Positions 59,116 through 64,000 of a DNA stretch of 64,000 nucleotides are shown here, piece after piece. Location: NCBI RefSeq assembly GCF_035117555.1, contig NZ_JAYKPK010000001.1:1-64000 (forward strand), in the 5' to 3' direction. The stretch is from Yoonia sp035117555. Lineage in GTDB: Bacteria > Pseudomonadota > Alphaproteobacteria > Rhodobacterales > Rhodobacteraceae. Numbering within the stretch: the stretch's first letter is position 1; the number at the start of each line of letters is the position of its first letter. The notes under the pieces were generated by a model. It was not told the DNA's origin and did not search any database. It was given only the letters and a program-made list of their open reading frames with translations. The position numbers and the translations under genes were made by a program.

Positions 59116-60255
59116 TTAGCGGTTTTCGCGCAGGCATCCTGGCAAATCCTTCAGGCTGCGCGCCCCCAATTGCCCCATATTGCTGATCATATCCTGCCGC
59201 AGGATATCCAGCACATGCGCCGCCCCCGGCTCTCCCATCGCGGCCAGCCCGTAATGGAACGCGCGGCCCAGCATCACGAAATCCGCGCCTAATGCCAGCG
59301 CGCGCAGCACATCCAGCCCGCCTTCGATCCCGCTGTCGAAAATCACCGGCAGATTGGTGGCCGCCCGGATCGCGGGCAGGATTTCGATACTGGCAGGGCC
59401 GCCGTCGAATTGCCGCCCGGCATGATTGCTGACCCAGATCGCATCGGCCCCTTCATCGGTCAGCCGCGCGGCATCATCGGGGCGACCGACGCCCTTGACC
59501 ACCAGCGGGCCGTCCCAAGCATCGCGCAGGGATTTGAAATAATCCCAATCGGGTGAGGTGCGCAGCAGATAACCGATATGCTGATTGGCGGGCAGGGTGG
59601 CCTTGATATCGCTGTAGCTTTCCATCAATCGCAGCCGTGGCATCCCGGTCTTGCGGATGCCCATCAGCCAGGCCGGACATTGCGCCGCCTGCAGCGCCAA
59701 CCGTGGGGTCAGACGTGGCGGTTGCGTCAGCCCGCCGCGCGTTTGGCGTTCGCGGCGCGAGGCGACTGGCACATCGACCGTCAGGATCAGCGTATGGAAG
59801 CCCGCGTTTTTGGCGCGGCTCAGAATATCGTCACGGATTGTGGGATCGCGCGGCGGGTAAAGCTGGAACCAGCCTTGATCCCCGGCATGCGGCCCGACAG
59901 ATTCGGGTGTCTGGCTGGCAACGGTGGACAGCCCGTAAGGGATGTTTTCACGCGCCGCCATCCGGGCCAGCATCTGTTCCGCCCCGGGCCAGATCAGGCC
60001 GGACATACCCAAAGGCGCGATGCCAATGGGAATGGGGTGGGTTTTGCCCAGCAATGTCGTGGTCAGATCGGGGGTGAATTCGCCATGCAGGATTGATGGA
60101 TTCATCAACACCTGATCCAGCATGGTGCGGTTGCGTTTCTGTGTCGCCTCTACCCCGGTGGCGCTGTCGAGATATTCCCAGACGAAATGCGGGATCCGTC
60201 GGCGAGCGCGGGATTTCAGGTCGGCTATGGCGGGGTATCTTGCATGGGCGTTCAT
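59116..60255 (-). CDS. FMN-dependent alpha-hydroxy acid dehydrogenase (L-lactate dehydrogenase-like)
   Basis: Flavoenzyme of 379 residues of the LldD/glycolate oxidase family. IADLKSRARRRIPHFVWEYLDSATG opens the chain; IGIAPLGMSGLIWPGAEQMLARMA forms the FMN site. The catalytic His is in WVSNHAGRQFDGGPASIEILP, and DSGIEGGLDVLRALALGADFVMLGRAFHYG binds FMN phosphate. Lactate is the likely substrate, but glycolate or mandelate relatives share these motifs. It lies 60 bases upstream of pyc on the same strand, a sensible pair, because its product pyruvate is the Pyc substrate. Confidence 0.9.
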   Translation of the reverse strand: MNAHARYPAIADLKSRARRRIPHFVWEYLDSATGVEATQKRNRTMLDQVLMNPSILHGEFTPDLTTTLLGKTHPIPIGIAPLGMSGLIWPGAEQMLARMAARENIPYGLSTVASQTPESVGPHAGDQGWFQLYPPRDPTIRDDILSRAKNAGFHTLILTVDVPVASRRERQTRGGLTQPPRLTPRLALQAAQCPAWLMGIRKTGMPRLRLMESYSDIKATLPANQHIGYLLRTSPDWDYFKSLRDAWDGPLVVKGVGRPDDAARLTDEGADAIWVSNHAGRQFDGGPASIEILPAIRAATNLPVIFDSGIEGGLDVLRALALGADFVMLGRAFHYGLAAMGEPGAAHVLDILRQDMISNMGQLGARSLKDLPGCLRENR

Positions 60256-60301
60256 GGGGTGGACATTAGGAGGGAATTCCCGCCATTTGCAATGGCTGGA
60301 A

Positions 60302-60334
60302 GCCTCCGGCGGGGATATTTATGCTCGGACGATG
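60302..60334. repeat. Dispersed roseobacter-type repeat, copy 4
   Basis: GCCTCCGGCGGGGATATTTA followed by TGCTCGGACGATG. Its 3' 24 bases match the minus-strand copy at 31849-31872 at 22 positions, and its 5' part matches 55532. It lies in the 139-base gap between the divergent lactate dehydrogenase-like gene and the helicase gene. Confidence 0.7.
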
Positions 60335-60394
60335 CGATGGAACGGAAGTAGAACAAGGGTTTTCTTGGCAGGCGTTAGGCGGTATGGATAAGGG

Positions 60395-63067
60395 ATGAAT
60401 GATTTTACCGAAGATGATGCCTTTGAAGCCGCCGCAATCCCGCTGAGCCAGCGCGCGATGGCGCGGCCTGCGATAGTTGCAAAGATGGATTATCTTGCAG
60501 GACTAAACCCGGCTCAGCGCCAAGGAGTCGAGACGCTTGACGGTCCTGTCTTAATGCTGGCTGGAGCGGGAACAGGTAAAACCAAGGCGCTGATGACGCG
60601 TATTGCCCACCTTGTCTTTCAAGGGCGAGCAAATCCTGATCAAGTTTTGGCCGTTACCTTCACCAACAAAGCCGCGAAAGAAATGCGGGCGAGGCTTGAG
60701 AAAGATCCGTTTGGCATTGAAACGCCCATGAGGTGGATGGGCACCTTCCATTCGGTCAGCGCCAAGCTGCTGCGCCGCCATGCCGAACTGGTCGGGCTGC
60801 AATCGAGTTTCACGATTCTCGACAGCGATGATCAGTTGCGCCTGCTCAAGCAATTGGTCGTGGCCTCGGGTATCGACGAAAAACGCTGGCCGCCGCGGAT
60901 GTTGGCCGGGATCATCGATGGCTGGAAGAACAAGGCGCTGACGCCCGATAAAGTGCCGGTCGCGGAAAGCGGTGCCTTTGATGGCAAGGGGATCGATCTT
61001 TATGCCGCCTATCAGCGCCGGTTGCGCGATCTGAATGCCGTCGATTTCGGCGATATCCTGCTGCATATGGTGACGATTTTCCAAAAGCACCCGGATGTGC
61101 TGCAGATGTATCAGAACCGGTTCCGCTATATTCTAGTGGACGAATATCAGGATACGAACGTGGCCCAATATCTGTGGCTGCGCCTGCTGGCGGCGGGGCA
61201 TAAGAATATCTGCTGCGTCGGCGATGACGATCAGTCGATCTATGGCTGGCGCGGCGCAGAGGTCGGCAATATCCTGCGGTTCGAGGCGGATTTTCCGGGT
61301 GCCCATGTGGTGCGGCTGGAAGAGAATTACCGTTCGACGCCCCATATTCTGGCCGCTGCATCCGGCGTGATTGCCGCCAATAAGGGGCGTTTGGGCAAGA
61401 CCCTGTTCACCTCGGTCAAGGAGGGCGAGAAGGTCCGCCTGATCGGCCATTGGGATGGCGAGGAAGAGGCGCGCTGGATCGGTGAGGAGATTGAGGCAGG
61501 TCAGCGCGGCAGTCGCGGCATGGCACCCTTGGGGCTTGATTCGATGGCTATTCTGGTGCGCGCCAGCCACCAGATGCGCGCCTTCGAGGATCGGTTTCTG
61601 ACCATCGGTCTGCCGTACCGCGTCATCGGCGGGCCGCGTTTTTATGAACGGATGGAAATCCGCGATGCGATGGCCTATTTCCGGCTGGCGGTGTCGCCCG
61701 CCGATGATCTGGCCTTTGAGCGGATCGTGAATACGCCGAAACGTGGCTTGGGAGATAAGGCAGTCCAGACCATCCAGCGCACCGCGCGGCCAAACGGTGC
61801 CTTGGAGAATGAGCGCATGCCGCTGCTGGAAGGTGCGCGACTGGTTTGTCAGGAGCGGCTCTTGGGCGGCAAGGGTCTGAAAGAACTGACCGAATTGGTT
61901 GCGGGTTTGGATCGTTGGAAATGGTTGCAGGGAAGCATCGGTAACGCGGAAGAGATTAATCGACTAGAACTGGAGATTGCAGACCTTAATGCCTCTAAGG
62001 TCCTATCTTCAGAAGAAAGAGAAGACCTGCAAGCTGAGTTAGCTAGGCTTTCTTCGGGTGAGGTGGTCGAAGACGACAAGTTAGAATTGCAAAAAGCCGA
62101 TCTGTTTAAAAAGATAGAGCAAATAAACGCTGAGGTGGAGCGACTATCATCACGCATCAGATTGCGGGAAATTTATCTAGGCGTACTAACCGAAGGTCAC
62201 GTGCGACTTGCAGAAGTCATATTGGACGAATCCGGCTACACCGGTTTCTGGCAGAACGACAAAACGCCAGAGGCGCCGGGGCGGCTCGAAAACCTCAAGG
62301 AACTGGTCAAGGCCTTGGAAAATTTCGAAAATCTGCAAGGCTTCCTCGAACATGTCAGCCTGATCATGGATAACGAGACCGAGGAACAGGGCGAAAAGGT
62401 CAGCATCATGACCCTGCACGCCGCCAAAGGGTTGGAATTTCCTTCCGTGTTCCTGCCGGGGTGGGAGGATGGTCTGTTCCCGTCGCAACGCTCGATGGAT
62501 GAAAGTGGGCTGAAAGGCCTCGAGGAAGAACGCCGCCTTGCCTATGTCGGCATCACGCGCGCCGAAGAGCTTTGCACCATTTCTTTCGCGGCCAACCGTC
62601 GTGTCTATGGCCAGTGGCAATCGCAGATGCCCTCGCGCTTTATCGACGAATTGCCTGCCGATCATGTTGAGGTGCTGACACCCCCCGGCCTATATGGCGG
62701 CGCTTATGGGGCTGCGGGCATGGCGGCCAGTGCCTCGCCCGCGATCATGGGGGCGATGGGCTCTGACCTGCATCAAAAAGCGCATGATGCCGATGTCTAT
62801 AATTCGCCCGGCTGGCGGCGGCTGCAGACCCGCAGCCAGCAGCGCGGCATGAGCGTGCCATCCGAGGCGCGGCATATGACGATTGACGCGACGGCTGTTT
62901 CGGCCTTCAGCGTCGATGACCGGGTGTTTCATCAGAAATTCGGCTATGGCGCGGTGCTGGGGATTGAAGGCGACAAGCTGGAAATCGCCTTTGACAAGGC
63001 GGGCACAAAACATGTCGTTGCACGCTTCATCGTCAGCGCCGATGCGGCGGATGATGTGCCGTTCTGA
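60395..63067 (+). CDS. uvrD: UvrD/PcrA-type ATP-dependent DNA helicase with coiled-coil insert
   Basis: Superfamily 1A 3'-5' helicase of 890 residues. Motifs in order: LNPAQRQGVETLDGPVLMLAGAGTGKT (Q-motif and Walker A, about 36-63), AVTFTNKAAKEM (Ia), ILVDEYQDTN (Walker B), CVGDDDQSIYGWRGAE (III), EENYRSTPHIL (IV), VSIMTLHAAKGLEFPSVFLPGWEDGLFPS (V), ERRLAYVGITRA (VI). Residues about 513-600 form a predicted coiled coil (EEINRLELEIADLNASK through KIEQINAEVERLSSRIR), absent from the usual sequence of this region. Its DNA is AT-rich (80 G+C of 180 at 61981-62160, against 35 of 60 at 62461-62520). The first 300 bases also look poorer in GC. The start ATG is preceded by AAGGG at very short distance. 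Confidence 0.93.
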   Translation: MNDFTEDDAFEAAAIPLSQRAMARPAIVAKMDYLAGLNPAQRQGVETLDGPVLMLAGAGTGKTKALMTRIAHLVFQGRANPDQVLAVTFTNKAAKEMRARLEKDPFGIETPMRWMGTFHSVSAKLLRRHAELVGLQSSFTILDSDDQLRLLKQLVVASGIDEKRWPPRMLAGIIDGWKNKALTPDKVPVAESGAFDGKGIDLYAAYQRRLRDLNAVDFGDILLHMVTIFQKHPDVLQMYQNRFRYILVDEYQDTNVAQYLWLRLLAAGHKNICCVGDDDQSIYGWRGAEVGNILRFEADFPGAHVVRLEENYRSTPHILAAASGVIAANKGRLGKTLFTSVKEGEKVRLIGHWDGEEEARWIGEEIEAGQRGSRGMAPLGLDSMAILVRASHQMRAFEDRFLTIGLPYRVIGGPRFYERMEIRDAMAYFRLAVSPADDLAFERIVNTPKRGLGDKAVQTIQRTARPNGALENERMPLLEGARLVCQERLLGGKGLKELTELVAGLDRWKWLQGSIGNAEEINRLELEIADLNASKVLSSEEREDLQAELARLSSGEVVEDDKLELQKADLFKKIEQINAEVERLSSRIRLREIYLGVLTEGHVRLAEVILDESGYTGFWQNDKTPEAPGRLENLKELVKALENFENLQGFLEHVSLIMDNETEEQGEKVSIMTLHAAKGLEFPSVFLPGWEDGLFPSQRSMDESGLKGLEEERRLAYVGITRAEELCTISFAANRRVYGQWQSQMPSRFIDELPADHVEVLTPPGLYGGAYGAAGMAASASPAIMGAMGSDLHQKAHDADVYNSPGWRRLQTRSQQRGMSVPSEARHMTIDATAVSAFSVDDRVFHQKFGYGAVLGIEGDKLEIAFDKAGTKHVVARFIVSADAADDVPF

Positions 63068-63135
63068 CCAAAGCGGCTTGAGCTTGCCCGCCTGACCCCG
63101 CCATACTGGCAGCGACCAGCAAAAAGGACGGCACA

Positions 63136-64000
63136 GTGGCAAGCGGCGGATCTGTCAGAACCGGTTTCAACAAAGCCGTCAGCCATGTGATCCAGTCCAG
63201 CCGCAGCGCATTGGCGGTGATCAAGGCCAAGGGGCCTACACAGATCCAGTTCTGGTTCATCGCTTTGGCCATTGGCGTCGCTGCGGGCGGGGCCTCGGTC
63301 CTGTTCCGGCTGGGGATTGAGCTTCTCCAGACGACGGTTTATGGCACCGATGATATCCTGACCTTACACACATTCGCCGCCGGTCTGATCTGGTATCAGG
63401 TGCTGCTGATCCCAATCTGCGGCGGGCTGGTGGTGGGGCTGATCCTGCACAATTTCACCGATGACGGCCGGGTGCGGTCGGTTGCGGAAGTGATCGAAGG
63501 TGCCGCCCTTGCGCAAGGCCGGGTCGAGGTGCGGCGCGGTTTCGCCTCAACCGCTGCCTCGCTGATCACGCTGTCTACCGGCGGGTCCAGCGGGCGCGAA
63601 GGCCCGGTTGTCCATCTGGCCGCCGTGCTGGCGACGATAGTCAGCCGCCTGATCAAGGCCAATGGCATCACCGGGCGCGATCTTTTGGGCTGCGCTGTGG
63701 CGGCGGCGGTTTCAGCCAGTTTCAACGCGCCGATCGCTGGGGCGCTTTTCGCGCTGGAGGTGGTGCTGCGCCATTTCGCTGTTCACGCCTTTGCGCCCAT
63801 CGTCATCGCCTCTGCCGTGGGGACGGTGCTGAACCGGCTGGTGTTCGGCGATGTCACGGAATTCGTGCTGCCGGTGCAGAATGCGCTGGCGTTTTATGTC
63901 GAATTGCCGGCGTTTTTGATGCTCGGGCTGATCTGCGGTCTGGTCGCGGTGGTCTTGATGAAGTCGATCTTCTGGGCCGATGATTTCGCGAATTTTGTGC
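63136..64000 (+). CDS. ClC-type chloride channel/antiporter, cut by the window end
   Basis: The frame is open from a GTG at 63136 (AAGGA seven bases upstream) to the end of the window, 288 residues seen. A soluble N-terminus of about 35 residues is followed by hydrophobic helices. The ClC signature STGGSSGREGPVVHLAAV (the G-R-E-G-P filter motif) is clear, as are FNAPIAGALFALEVVLRHF and a GGLVVGLI helix. The second half with the remaining selectivity motif lies outside. It probably moves chloride, perhaps in exchange for protons. Confidence 0.93.
   Translation, partial: MASGGSVRTGFNKAVSHVIQSSRSALAVIKAKGPTQIQFWFIALAIGVAAGGASVLFRLGIELLQTTVYGTDDILTLHTFAAGLIWYQVLLIPICGGLVVGLILHNFTDDGRVRSVAEVIEGAALAQGRVEVRRGFASTAASLITLSTGGSSGREGPVVHLAAVLATIVSRLIKANGITGRDLLGCAVAAAVSASFNAPIAGALFALEVVLRHFAVHAFAPIVIASAVGTVLNRLVFGDVTEFVLPVQNALAFYVELPAFLMLGLICGLVAVVLMKSIFWADDFANFV

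Noticed and set aside
57478..59292. 604-residue ORF opposite pyruvate carboxylase
   Set aside because: Antisense shadow with His/Gly/Phe-rich composition typical of reverse-frame translation of GC-rich genes.

Overview
The window is a chromosomal segment of an alphaproteobacterium of the Rhodobacterales, most likely a marine roseobacter-type organism (Loktanella/Yoonia or similar; genus not certain). The signs are high-GC, densely packed genes, a complete polyhydroxyalkanoate (PHA) locus with a PhaR regulator, DUF2842 and DUF6524 membrane proteins, a single-chain L-serine dehydratase, a biotin pyruvate carboxylase, and several large proteins that I know only as uncharacterised Rhodobacterales families. 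About 60 protein genes and two tRNAs (Tyr-GTA, Gly-GCC) can be supported. No rRNA, CRISPR array or prophage is present.

Layout. 1-1400: AT-rich end of a foreign-looking gene (possibly DUF3800), then a REP-element array next to a REP-associated tyrosine transposase (RAYT). The RAYT reading frame itself carries an inverted REP pair. 1400-8100: two Spx/ArsC-like thiol proteins around a cold-shock gene, a small membrane protein, thrS, an MFS transporter and two alpha/beta hydrolases, the second apparently lacking its catalytic Ser and His. 8100-12500: PHA locus phaZ<->phaC-phaP-phaR with good PhaR operators. 12500-20500: one long minus-strand operon coding for a polar amino acid ABC transporter, two glutamine-synthetase-like ligases, a class I glutamine amidotransferase and a PuuB-like oxidase, which together suggest gamma-glutamyl amine catabolism.

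20600-31800: TerB-like protein, rlmJ, MipA/OmpV protein, PQQ-type sugar dehydrogenase, pyrG, secG, DUF6524 protein, purA, DUF2842 protein, an unknown acidic 494-residue protein, thiamine pyrophosphokinase and an EamA exporter. 31900-40650: sdaA, rpiA, glutathione reductase, hflK-hflC-degP (membrane protein quality control), an acetyltransferase and a 2Fe-2S ferredoxin. 40800-48700: divergent cobS/cobT, a 771-residue membrane protein joining a GspL/PilM-like and a GspC/PilP-like part, a VOC protein, MgtC, a putative glycosyltransferase and a sulfatase.

48730-55350: tRNA-Tyr, rlmB, a candidate small RNA with a strong terminator, a CoA-binding protein, the histidine genes hisB-hisH / hisA-hisF-hisE interrupted by a lytic transglycosylase and a DUF2147 gene, a degenerate receiver-like protein and tRNA-Gly. 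55600-64000: pyruvate carboxylase, an FMN-dependent lactate dehydrogenase-like enzyme, a compositionally mosaic UvrD/PcrA helicase with a coiled-coil insert, and the start of a ClC channel gene cut by the window edge. All family assignments come from reading motifs by eye; no database search was run.
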